NCBI GenBank assembly: GCA_029532415.1 | Contig: JAQOTA010000052.1 | Coordinates: 558,001 to 622,000 of the forward strand | Source of the DNA: Marasmius tenuissimus | Lineage: Eukaryota; Basidiomycota; Agaricomycetes; Agaricales; Marasmiaceae | Length of the DNA: 64,000 nucleotides | Direction: 5' to 3' | Shown here: in pieces, positions 22,401 to 32,387 of the stretch | Numbering within the stretch: position 1 is the stretch's first letter | Layout: every line of letters begins with the position of its first letter | Notes under the pieces: model-generated | What the model was told of the DNA's origin: nothing | Seen by the model: the letters and a program-made list of their open reading frames with translations, nothing else | Database searches by the model: none | Translations under genes and position numbers: made by a program

Positions 22401-24430
22401 GGTTGCGTCCGAAGCTAAACGTACGGCACCGTTAACATTTGAGCAAGGACGTAGATCTACGAGCGTACCTGTCGCGGAACTCGATGATGGGCTGTATGTT
22501 CCCCTCAGATTGCAATTCTTCAATCACGGCTCGTAGGTAATCCACAGCTCTTCTCTTGACAAGGAAGGTTAGGCCTACGTTGGTCAATATCATGAATTGT
22601 TGCGCAGGCTCGACGAATTGGGTGGCAAGTTCATTCGTTACGATGGGGTTAGGGAAGTCGGGTGGTTGGCTGCTAGAGGGTCGGGTATGAGGCACTGCAG
22701 CTATAGCCCACGTCCTGCCTGGTATTGACAGGAGAGTGGCGTATTCGGTCAACTGTGGCCGACCAGTACCTGCTTGGGCGCCATACTGTGGATACGACGG
22801 CTGTGTTGGTTGTGCTTGAGTCAAGTTGAGCTGGTCCAGCGAGCCGATCCGTGTCAAATCAGGGGACATGCACAACAAGAAATCGGAGGTGTCTCCGTCA
22901 CCGTGCTGTGCTGCTACGGTGAGCCCCTCGATGTACGACGAACAGTCGACCTCGGAGACAACGTATGGACGACCCTGTGGCTGAGCGTGGTTTTGCGCTG
23001 CACCATATCCGCCAACAGATGGACGCGATGATTTCTCCTGTTCATCGGGGTGGATCAAATTCGAAGGAGGTAAACGTACATGGGCGAGCTGCAGAGCACG
23101 AGTCCCCGGTGCCTGACTCGAGCCCATACTGTACGAATAGCTTCCATACGTAGACGGTGAGAAATACAGGCGGACTCCGTTGGTTGTTAACGCAAGGAGC
23201 TGGACTCCATTACGAGATTCAGAGGGACTGACGGGATGGAGGGAGATAATCTGGAAGGTCTGTGGGTTTATGGCAGGTGCACCTGGGCACTTGTCCTGTA
23301 CGGCCTTGTACAGATTGGATAGTGTTTGAACGAGTTGGATCGCTTTCTCTGAGGCAGGTTTATAAACTGAGATGACGTTCTTCTCGGTTAACGTGTAGAA
23401 ACATTGCCTTGGATGATCCGAGACAACAGAGATGATGCGGTCTGAAGGAATGTTAACAACATAGACAGAGGAGTAGGATGGGGCGACCAACCGTCCACGT
23501 TAGAGCTTGCAAATCTGGGGAGGAGACTTGACATTCCTCCCGAGGAATGGTTGACGAGTTGTATTCGCTTCCCAAACCACGACTCATTCTCCTGATAATG
23601 AAGCTCGTAGAGGTTCCCGTCTTGCACACCGCACATGAAGATTCGACCCTCTGCTGTGCCAATAACAGACGTCATCTCTACCTCAGTAGGAACGGTCAAG
23701 TCTGTGGCGTAGAGCTTGACCTCGTTCCGAGAGCGACCTCCAGAGCCAGACGCGGGGGATAGAGAAAGCGCAATGAGAAGGACCGACATTGGTGTGCATA
23801 TGACGAGTAAGTGGGATATTTCTTCAATGAACAATCCCTTTTTCGGTTTGACGACAGAAACATGGGTGATCACGTAGGGTTGGTCGACGAAGGAACTTAT
23901 GTCTTGCCTAATATTCAACCAGCTGAGCGAACAGACAACCTGCGTATGGTAATGGAACGCACCCTTCGTTGTAGTCCCATAAGAAGAGTTTGTGGTCAAT
24001 GGATATCCAGGCTCGTTCAATCTCCGGTATCAATCCCATGTGTGAGTTCACACTCGTGCCTAATACACGTCAATACACGGAGCAGGTGATTTTGGATGAA
24101 CCAAACGCACTGTTGTAATACTGGAAAAGACCTTCTGGTATGCCGACCAGCTTTCTCTTTTGAAATGGTACACGGGTATCATCGGGAAAAACACTGTAGG
24201 ACGACGATGCCTCTGCAGAGAAAGAGTCAGTACATATGCAAGATGAAAGGAATTGGCGACGCACGTCCGGTCAAGGTGTCCCCCAGGTCTGGTACAATCT
24301 GTGCATCCTTCGTGAATTGTTCGTGAAGAACAGAGCTAGCATTTTGCAGCACGGTTATGTCGACAGGCGAAGGCTTCTCTGCATTCGTAGGCTTTTGTGA
24401 ACGAGTGGAAAGAGCAGAACTTGAGGCCAT
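19449..24430 (-). CDS. Nucleoporin Nup155/Nup170 (inner ring scaffold)
   Basis: A large, many-intron gene with start at 24430 and stop at 19449. After a Ser-rich start, the Nup155/170 beta-propeller reads YSVFPDDTRVPFQKRKLVG, NSHMGLIPEIERAWISID, DISSFVDQPYVITHVSVV, YELHYQENESWFGKR, DRIISVVSDHPRQCFYTL. The alpha-helical half includes CAMLLGIACGNTF, GLALYFARLVRPIYKSKLTV, CGSFCSTDDVMLYK, DDPMFHSTLYEWLIGRQLAD, YYVKDGRPLEAARILYALA, and the final VKRQLRRNW. I traced the splices that join the first blocks (for example 5' of DISSF and DRIIS) and each kept frame. In yeasts and animals this protein links the pore's inner ring to the membrane. I did not fix every exon edge in the C-terminal half. Confidence 0.93.
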
Positions 24431-24610
24431 GAATCAGAGTGGTGGCCTATAATACAGCGGCACGGCGTAATGTGGTTGGCCGTTGTTGAAAGTGTTCGAC
24501 GCGTCGAGTGAAAATGATGACTAAGCCCGATTTCTCTTTATTCAAAGCGTCCATGCACTGGTCCTCATCGCCGCGCTGATAACTTATAAGTAATATCCCT
24601 CTACTTCAAC
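24431..24610. promoter_or_regulatory. Shared divergent promoter, Nup155 / RNase III protein
   Basis: A 180-bp gap between two outward-facing starts. No specific factor site is claimed. Confidence 0.35.
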
Positions 24611-25147
24611 ATGTCAGCGTATAAACGAATACAGCGCAAGGTCGTACAACTGATCAACGATCCGAACTTCGACCTGCAACTCCCTCCCCTTTCGAGAGAT
24701 TCATGGCGGAAGATAGACGGCGACGGACTTGAAAGAGACAGGCTTGAGTTCCTCGGGGACGCCCTTATGAGTTCATTTGTGGCTCAGAATCTGTACAGAT
24801 CCTTGAGCGAGGGAACGGCTCACTACTACTCAGTGCGTCACTCCTCCAGCCATGCGGCTTTTTGTATTGATACGCTTTTCCAGCAAGCCCGGAGCGCGCT
24901 GACCGCGAATGAGACCTTCGCTCACATTATGGCCCGTCTGGGCTATTTCGACATGAAAGGTTCAATCAAACCGGCCGGAGACGCATTTGAAGCGATTATC
25001 GGTGCGTTCCATGCTGAACGTGGCCAAGAGGCATTGCAGCGTTGGCAGGAGCAATATTTCTTGCCTCTCATCAGTTGTGCTGCAAACGTCTGTCGGTGGG
25101 ACTTGTCTTCACTCCCGATACTTGTCCCGAACTCAGAAACATCATAG
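24611..25147 (+). CDS. RNase III-domain protein lacking a dsRNA-binding domain
   Basis: Single exon, 178 residues. The RNase III signature DRLEFLGDALMSSFVAQNLY is at about residues 43-62. The second acidic motif, GDAFEAIIGAFHAERG, is at about 118-133. Both carry the Asp and Glu that bind metal in active family members, so catalysis is plausible. There is no dsRNA-binding domain, PAZ or helicase, and no clear mitochondrial leader. It may act as a stand-alone dimer, or it may be related to mitochondrial ribosomal or rRNA-processing RNase III folds. Assignment to a named pathway would be a guess. Confidence 0.8.
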   Translation: MSAYKRIQRKVVQLINDPNFDLQLPPLSRDSWRKIDGDGLERDRLEFLGDALMSSFVAQNLYRSLSEGTAHYYSVRHSSSHAAFCIDTLFQQARSALTANETFAHIMARLGYFDMKGSIKPAGDAFEAIIGAFHAERGQEALQRWQEQYFLPLISCAANVCRWDLSSLPILVPNSETS

Positions 25148-25384
25148 GACCCTGAAAGTGGAAGATAAAAGGAAGAGGAAAACAAAACTGAAAGGACCAA
25201 AGGCGAACCACATTCTGGCAAGGCTTCGCCGTGAACGGACACCCAACATCATTTCGCCTCTCCGGGGTGAGTATACGCACAGGATTTTGTGACGATCCAG
25301 GTCCTCTCATAGTCATACCAAGACTCACGTACCTTGCGCTCAGACCGCAAGGCACGAGGGCTTGCACTATCCCCTTCGATTAGG

Positions 25385-25760
25385 ATGCCCAAGCCTTTCA
25401 AAGTCAAACCTAGGTTACCGCCACATATCGTCGACCTTACCGCCGACAGTGAACCAGAGGAAGATGCATGTACTTCCTCACCAGACGTCGTTGAGATCTG
25501 TGCTCAGGATTACCAAACGTCACAGGTATTGTCCTATACATACTCGAGAAACCGATCCGACAGTTGATGGCAATTTTCACTAGACAGCAGGCACTCGATC
25601 CGCAGGCTCTTCAACCGGAACCGGAACGACCTCGATCAACATTCTGAGTGCCGTTGCTCTCAACATTGCCCAGGCAGGACCCTCAACACCTGTTCCGGTC
25701 AGAAGGTTACCGTTGACTCCGACCCCCGGCGGTGTCGATAATCCCATTATCATTGACTGA
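25385..25760 (+). CDS. Small protein with three SUMO-interaction-like motifs
   Basis: Two exons, 25385-25525 and 25584-25760 (58-nt intron), give 105 residues. The frame is kept only with the acceptor CACTAG at 25583. Near the N-terminus PPHIVDLTADSEPEED is a textbook SIM shape: a hydrophobic core with Asp/Leu/Thr followed by acidic residues. SSPDVVEICAQD resembles a second, and the C-terminus PIIID is a possible third. The rest is Ser/Thr/Pro-rich with no fold I recognise and no RING. A SUMO-binding adaptor is an inference from motifs alone. Confidence 0.5.
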
Positions 25761-26069
25761 GGCTCTTTGAGCTCATCCTAACCTTGGTCGACCTGGGAGG
25801 ACCTCACCGCCTGGCGGCACACGGCCAGTGGCCGTTGTACTCGTATGGACGATTTATGACCTTTATTATACTGTACATTGTAGTATCGTCGCTATCTTGG
25901 TATGTAACCATCTCCCAGTGGCTAGGGAGATCATCGAACTGAGATATCAAGCATTGGACAATTGTGTACTCAAAGCTCTGCTTCCAAAGCGCCCAATCAA
26001 CCACGGCAACGACAGACAAGTTAGCATCTTTCCATCCTGATCCTTGACGTTATACAAAACGTTCACTCG

Positions 26070-28522
26070 ATGGCGGAAAGCAGCGACAACGCATTCCCCA
26101 TGAAATCAAACTCAAGAACATGGGCAAGTCGGTCACCTCCAGGGGGCTCCCTCACTTCAAAGGTTTCAGCAGCATTGGCATCTATGACACGTAATCGCTC
26201 TAACTCCGAATTCGTGCTCGGCTCTAAGATACCACAACATGACCGGTTGCACCCTCAATTCGAATCTGTTGTCGCATCTCCGATTTATACCACCACTACT
26301 ACCAACACCGCTGCAGGCAGACGGAACGAAGCTACGAACTCCTCGAATAGTGGCCAAAGTAATCGAAATTCCACGAAACGTAAGTCAGCCATGGCGCAAG
26401 GTCGACGATACATATCTAACACGTTGCGCAGCAACCTTTCAATGGGCTCGGGGCGAACTTCTAGGCGAAGGCAGCTATGGACGAGTCTACCTGGCACTCA
26501 ACGCTACCACAGGGGAGATCATTGCCGTTAAACAAGTCGACGTCCCCAGAGGAGAGAATAAGAAACGAAAAGAGGTTGCCAAAGCCCTACGGCTGGAGAA
26601 GGACACTCTGAAGCACCTTGATCACCCTCACATTGTGCGATATCTCGGATTCGAGGAAACGCACAGATGTCTAAGCATGTGAGTGTCAAGTTACACGGGC
26701 TGTGCGTTTCGAACCTACTGACATGACTACAGATTCATGGAATATGTATCTGGGGGCACTATCACCAATTACCTTCAACATCAAGGTCCTTTTGAGCGGA
26801 GACGACGAAGCACTTCATGAATCAGATTTTACAAGGCTTGGAATATCTGCATGGGAAGGGCATCATTCACCGGGTGAGCTGGTATTTTCCCTTCCACGCT
26901 AGGCAGCCGAACTGAAGTAGGGCAGGATCTCAAAGGAGACAACATCTTGGTAGAAACTTCGGGAGCATGCAAAATTTCAGACTTTGGTATCTCTAAACAG
27001 GGAGACGACATCGATGGTCGTGCACACACCGCGATGAGAGGCACCCCGTTTTGGATGGCTCCTGAGGTGTTGAACCCTTCAGCAGGCGGTTACAACTACA
27101 AGATTGATATATGGAGTATTGGGTGTGTACTCTCGGAGATGTGGACCGCTAGGAGGCCTTGGCATGGTGAGGCGGATATCCCAGTTATGATAATGGTACG
27201 TTCATATCGTGGCAATTCAGCGACCACCACTTGACAGCGACTCAGGTTTCCAGGGATAAAATTGCGCCACCATTGCCACCTGAACTCAAGATCAGCAAAG
27301 ACGCTTGGGACTTCTGGGATAAATGCTTTTTTCCGTGAGCTGCCAATTATTTTCGCCAACTCTTTATTCATCAGAAACTCCTCTCAGCGATCCTATCAAC
27401 AGAGCTTCAGCGACGGACCTGCTATCGCATCCTTATCTCGTTAAGAGGGCAAGACGGTCGCTCCGCTTTCCTGAGGCCCTCACTCACCCAAAGGGCCGAA
27501 GAACCCGGCTTCAACCCCAAATCTCCATTTCACAACGGACTGTTCGACCACCGTCGACTGTCCGGCCACTACTTCGGGAGTCTCCCGCTGCTCCGCCACG
27601 CATTTCAACTACTCCCAAACATCCGCCCGAAGGTCCACCTCTCGTTGTAATCACCCCTCCTGGCTCTCCTGTGAGAATCAGGGAACCGGATATCCCTCCG
27701 GACATGCTGTCCTCGGCGAGTGCGAGTACATCCGACTCCGGCACAGGCACGAAGCGGCCAACCCGCCGGAGACGCTCGTTTTATGTCGCCAACCCCGACC
27801 AACCTGGATCCTCAAAGAAACCCTTCGTGTACGACCCACCCCCGCTTCCTGCTTTGTCTCGACATGGAACCAGATCCTCAGCCTTAAACTCCAGGGACAA
27901 GTCAGATCATTCTGACCCACACCCACACCCACACGCGATTCGTAACGCCAAATCGATGCACACAATGCACCCGACAGTTGATAATGACGACGATACCTTT
28001 TTCAACACAATGACCTGGAAAAAGCTGCCCGTCACTCACCGTTCAGTCGATGAGCAAACATACCAGAGCAAGAACTCGACGTACGACTCGACGTTTTGGA
28101 CGAAGCCGCCAGCTCACCGCCATACGGCGGAAGAGAACCAGAGGCACAGCAAGGACTCGCTGTCTGATGGTGATGCAGAGGCTGGTGACACCCCGGCTGC
28201 CCATCTCCGTCCGGAGGACCAGAGAATAAGCAGAATTAGCAGACACAGCAGGATGGGTCTTGAATCTCCTCTAGAGCGTCCCAAGATGGAAGAGATCTTC
28301 GACAACATGCAGGAATGGTTTCCGGACTACGACATCGACAAGCCAATTATACAGGAGACCAACGATACTGCGAATCCTTCTCGACTCCATCCTATCCGAG
28401 GCAAGAAGTCGATTCGGAAAGTGGCAGAAGAACAGGCGAGGCGTGCTGACAGACTCGACCGTAGAGCCACCAAATTATGGGAAAGTAGTATGCAGCAGCT
28501 GCAGATGGACACGTCGTCATAA
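26070..28522 (+). CDS. STE11-type MAP kinase kinase kinase, kinase domain N-terminal, one frame break
   Basis: Exons are 26070-26379, 26432-26678, 26733-26873, 26926-27195, 27246-27334 and 27388-28522, about 730 residues once one base is allowed for near 26800. The kinase domain at about residues 105-380 is complete in motif: LLGEGSYGRVYLALNATTG, AVKQ (ATP lysine), HRDLKGDN (catalytic loop), DFG, GTPFWMAPEV and SIGCVLSEMWTARRPW, ending DPINRASATDLLSHPYL. A disordered Pro/Ser tail follows. The C-terminus carries EEIFDNMQEWFPDYDIDKP, then GKKSIRKVAEEQARR and ATKLWESSM. As I recall basidiomycete BCK1/Mkh1 MAPKKKs, that block precedes the kinase domain, so the order here is reversed. Exon 3 loses frame between GPFER and HFMNQILQGLEYLH. 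Confidence 0.8.
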
Positions 28523-28802
28523 CAACTGGGCTGAAGATGTTCGTATTTTTGGATGTATTATTTTTTGTGGATCAATAAATATGCAAAGTTATGAGTACGA
28601 AATTCGAACAATCACTGTGTGCCACTATAGATAGGCTTTAAGTAAACAAACTTGGTGTCGTTGACACCCACCCGGGTTAAACGTCTGCAACTAGCGTCGC
28701 AAGACAGTTGACATTGATTCCACCGCTCAATGACATCGCACGTTACATACAAGGGAAGAAGGGTATACACGTATGGACCAGCACGTTGACTCCCACAGAC
28801 GA
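28523..28802. other. Short gap between convergent genes
   Basis: 3' flanks of the MAPKKK and the NADPH oxidase. Nothing else recognised. Confidence 0.4.
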
Positions 28803-30910
28803 TCAGAAGTGTTCCTGGGAGAATTTGTGTGTCAACAACAGAACCACATTCAAGGCTAATGATGGTCGTTACCTTGGCGAAAGTAAAATCGACGGAAGAC
28901 GAGGAGTGATGAACGGTAGCATCCTTGATAGCCTTGGCCAGGGCACTCGGTCCACAGAAGTAGGTCTATCGGTGAGGAGTCAGTAAGTGCGGCGTTGAGA
29001 GGAGACGCATACTCACTCCGACTTTCGTCTTGAGCTGTGACTTGCTTCCTGGGATGTATTGTCCAGATTCGACGGCCATCTTCATTTGTCCGTAGATGTG
29101 CATCCAGTCAGGACGACCGAACATTGTACGAGTGCGCAACAAGGTGAGAGGATCGTATTCAGCTCCAGCATCGTTGACGGCAATGTTCCAAAGCATGTCT
29201 TCTCCAATCTTCTGGGTAAGGTAGATATTGATGCGGAGGAAGTTGGCTACGGAAAGGTGAGTAAGTGTTTTACTTCAGGGACCGGATTTGCACATACGAT
29301 CAGCCTGAGCAGCCTCGACCTCTGCCAAGAGAGTCTGGAACCACCCGAAGGAAGGAGCGTCACGGCAAACCCAGAAAAATTCTACACGGCGCAAGGAACC
29401 AATATTCTTTTTCTTTTGTCGGTACCAAATGTGCTTCAAGATCGAGGCGAAAGGAGTGACACCTTAAACACAGTCAGATTGGTCATTCGATTGGCGGCCG
29501 GGTCAGATCACTCACCAATACCAGCTCCAATCAGGACGGCGACCTCGCAATTAAAGACATCCTCAGCCGGAGCACCGTAAGGGCCGTCAATCCTGATGTT
29601 GGGGAGGGAGATGCCGCTGTTGGAGTCCAATTCGACGAAGTCACCCGCCAACATTTTCTCGTCCTTCTCGGCGCCTTTTATCGCCGCCTGGGTCATAGTA
29701 GCAACGACTGAAGGGCCGACACCGAGACGGTCACCAAGGCCACGGGTCCAGTCACCAACTTGACGTATATGAATCGAGACGTAGGGATCTTCAGGAGCGG
29801 AGGTAATCGTGAACTGTGTCAACGCATCAGTGAGGGTCCATCGTCTTACTTTGTCTCACTTACGGGGTGCCACTGCCATGTAGATAGTTCGGGAATTTGA
29901 ACGAACAACCATTGCCCAGCGACATACTTGAAGCTTGGCTTGACAATACGGAGCTCCATAGCACCTTTGAGGGAATTGGTCAAACATCGAGAGAATAGGA
30001 GGTGATATAACTGACCACTTGGGTGAACGAGGACCTTGGAGAGACGAGTGGACCTGCGTGCACGAATCTCCCTGTAGACACGCTCTCCGAAATAGATGAT
30101 ACCCGGCCAGATGATGAATCGCCAACTCAAGTAACCAAGACAGTGCTTCGTGGAGTAGAATGGGAAGCTGGCAATGTAGTCGGGTTCGACGGAATCACGA
30201 ACAAAACATCCAGTGGCATGGGCGTAGATGCCGATCATGAAAAAGAATGCGAGGTGATGAGTGTACCAGAAGGCCTCAAAGCATTGTTGGCGGATCTTTT
30301 GGTGAGCAGTCGCATACATGAGGACCATGATGAGAAGCATGAAATGACCAGTGATTCCTCCAGGCTGAGTGTAATGGATCATCTGAGCGGTCTGCTTTCG
30401 GACCTCTGCAGACAACACTGTGTCAACATCGTAAGCAAAGAGGATAATACTGCTACTCACGAGTACGCTCGACATTGATGAAGTTGACATAGTGAGCAGT
30501 CGTGTGTACCATGGACCAGAAAGCCATAGAGTATGCCACCTGGCGATGGAACCAGATGTTCTCATCAGCCGGGAAAAGCCAAGTCAACTTTGGTCGAACG
30601 ACCCGGATTACGTTCCTCAACATGGGAATGAGGATGAGGCCTCCGTCGAATGCAAGAACCAGACCAGCCCCACGAGAAGTCCAGACTGAAAAGGTCAAGG
30701 CGTTGAGGGCAGCAAGCTTGGTGTTGACGGCCTAGGACAAATAAAAGGGTAACATGAATGAGCGGAATGGGCCAGAAAAGAACCGCTTCCTCCACATACC
30801 TGACTCCACCATCCATATCCGAACCAGAAGAAATGCAGTCCATAGAAGATGATGTTGAAGGCAAGCCTTCTCCCTGTTAAAAATTCCCTGCGAAACCAAC
30901 TTTCGGCCAT
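28803..30910 (-). CDS. NADPH oxidase, NoxA-type (gp91phox homolog)
   Basis: Multi-exon gene starting at 30910 (MAESWFRREFLTGRRLAFN). Haem-binding helices are visible in ENIWFHRQVAYSMAFWSMVH with HTTAHYVNF, and in GGITGHFMLLIMVLMYATAH with FWYTHHLAFFF. The FAD site WQWHPFTITS spans an intron. NADPH-binding segments include IRIDGPYGAPAEDVF, AVLIGAGIGVTPFAS and VYFCGPSALA. The last exon is 12 nt (28803-28814) and completes the conserved FAKEHF C-terminus. There is no EF-hand or long N-terminal extension, which favours NoxA over NoxB/NoxC. In fungi NoxA makes superoxide for differentiation, fruiting and hyphal fusion, with NoxR and Rac as activators. Confidence 0.93.
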
Positions 30911-31401
30911 AATTGAAAAAGGTCGAATAACGAGCGAATGACTGGATCAACCAGAAAAACACAGATGAGCTGGGGAAAGAATGAAAAGGGCGTAACCAGA
31001 CGATGGTCGAAGAAAGAGAACAAGAGGGGAAATATGAGGGGCTTTATGGGTCACGACGCTGGGACCTGTGACCATAGTAATCACATCAACAGCCAGCGCA
31101 CGGCCAAATCGGTCCATCACGACACATCATTCATTCAATCCAGACCCATGGTTTTGGTTCGACAGCCACCGAGCCGTTCATTTTATACAGTACGATTCAT
31201 CTTGCGACTGGAAGGACCAGGGCAACTGCAAGGCTTGAGTCCACGTTCATGGGTCTATCTTCCGAGTCCAAAAACTGAATAGATTTCCAAGGCGAGTGAA
31301 GGTAAAAGTATGGTAGCGAGAAATCTCCCATATGTGCATGTCCCTGGGGTACTGGTTGGCATCATGATCTCCGTCGGGGCGCCAAACTCACAGCCCGGAA
31401 A
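30911..31401. other. Intergenic region upstream of the NADPH oxidase gene
   Basis: Holds the 5' flank of the oxidase and the 3' flank of mad2. An open plus-strand frame at 30938-31282 lacks family features and I treat it as chance. Confidence 0.4.
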
Positions 31402-32245
31402 CTATTCCTCATACCGATAGGCAACCATCGCCTCAATCCTGTGTATGTCAGTACTGAAACTTCTCATCTTCACTTGCTGGCTTTTGCTCGCTTCAATTGC
31501 CAGCGGATCAGTATCAATCCATTCCCCAGCTGGCACATCTGCCGAGTCCGACGTGTAAGCCAGGATATTGAAGACCGTGGGTTCCGAAATAACTGGGAGA
31601 TATGTCACCATCGAGATGATCTGCTTCAAAATTGCTCGTATCTCGGATTGTATCTCTGATTCGGGCTTAGGGGGTGGCCTATTCGGGTAAGTGAGCTGAC
31701 CGTGTTCCCCATGAGGACCATAAGAATAGAACGTACGGTGCACTTGAATCTGCGGGCGGTTCGACTAGCTTGATGTCAAAGACCCATCTTTCGAGAGGTG
31801 TTCTTGTTTCTTTGGAGATGATAGCCAGGACAAGCTGGGTGACAGAGCCGGTCAAGAGCCACTCTGATTCCATCAATCGTCAATATGGCGGTCGTTCAGA
31901 CGAACACTTGAAAGAGCAACGCACTCTGAACCTGTTTTAGAATTCTAAATTGAGGTCAGCATTCGTTTAAGACCACACCGTGATTTCACGCACTTGTCTA
32001 GATAGTTCTCGAGTGCCATATCTTGCGTCACGAGCACCGTTTGGCCGTACTTCTTCACCATGTGAAAATCGTCCGATGGATACACTTCGCGTTGGAAAAG
32101 GATGCTAGAAATCTCGTATTCAGAACGGAGAATTCTCAAATAGAGGACCGGTATACGTGTTGACCGCATATTTGAAGAACTCTGTGACGAGAGCGGTAGA
32201 GCCCTTGAGAGTAATGGCCTGACGATTCGCTTGCTTAGATGCCAT
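31402..32245 (-). CDS. mad2: Spindle assembly checkpoint protein Mad2 (HORMA)
   Basis: Multi-exon gene with its start at 32245. The order of motifs is that of Mad2: ITLKGSTALVTEFFKYAVNT, ILFQREVYPSDDFHMVKKYG, LKQVQKWLLTGSVTQLVLAI, ISKETRTPLERWVFDIKLVE, AILKQIISMVTYLPVISEP, VFNILAYTSDSADVPAGEW, and the seat-belt end MRSFSTDIHRIEAMVAYR. A HORMA fold running the whole length separates it from Hop1-type proteins. Mad2 blocks Cdc20-APC/C until kinetochores attach. One intron leaves the 13-nt exon with ILKQVQ, which is easy to miss. Divergent from TAF5, 142 bp away. Confidence 0.93.
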
Positions 32246-32387
32246 TGACAGAAGAGGTGGAGGGAAGAGAAAGAGATGCGAGTGGCCTTGTAATGTGCCG
32301 GACGTTTGCCGCGAGGTTCATGAACGCGTCGGATCACATGACCGCCAAAACTCAAGTTGCACGCTACGCTCTTCGCAGGGCACAGTC
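32246..32387. promoter_or_regulatory. Shared divergent promoter, mad2 / TAF5
   Basis: A 142-bp gap between two outward-facing start codons. No specific motif is claimed. Confidence 0.4.

Noticed and set aside
27323..27390. An apparent second frameshift in the MAPKKK before DPINRASATDLL
   Set aside because: Choosing the acceptor CTCTCAG at 27387 instead of ATCAG at 27374 keeps frame, so no break is needed.
30023..30478. 151-codon plus-strand frame
   Set aside because: Antisense shadow of NADPH oxidase exons whose conserved motifs fix the minus strand as coding.
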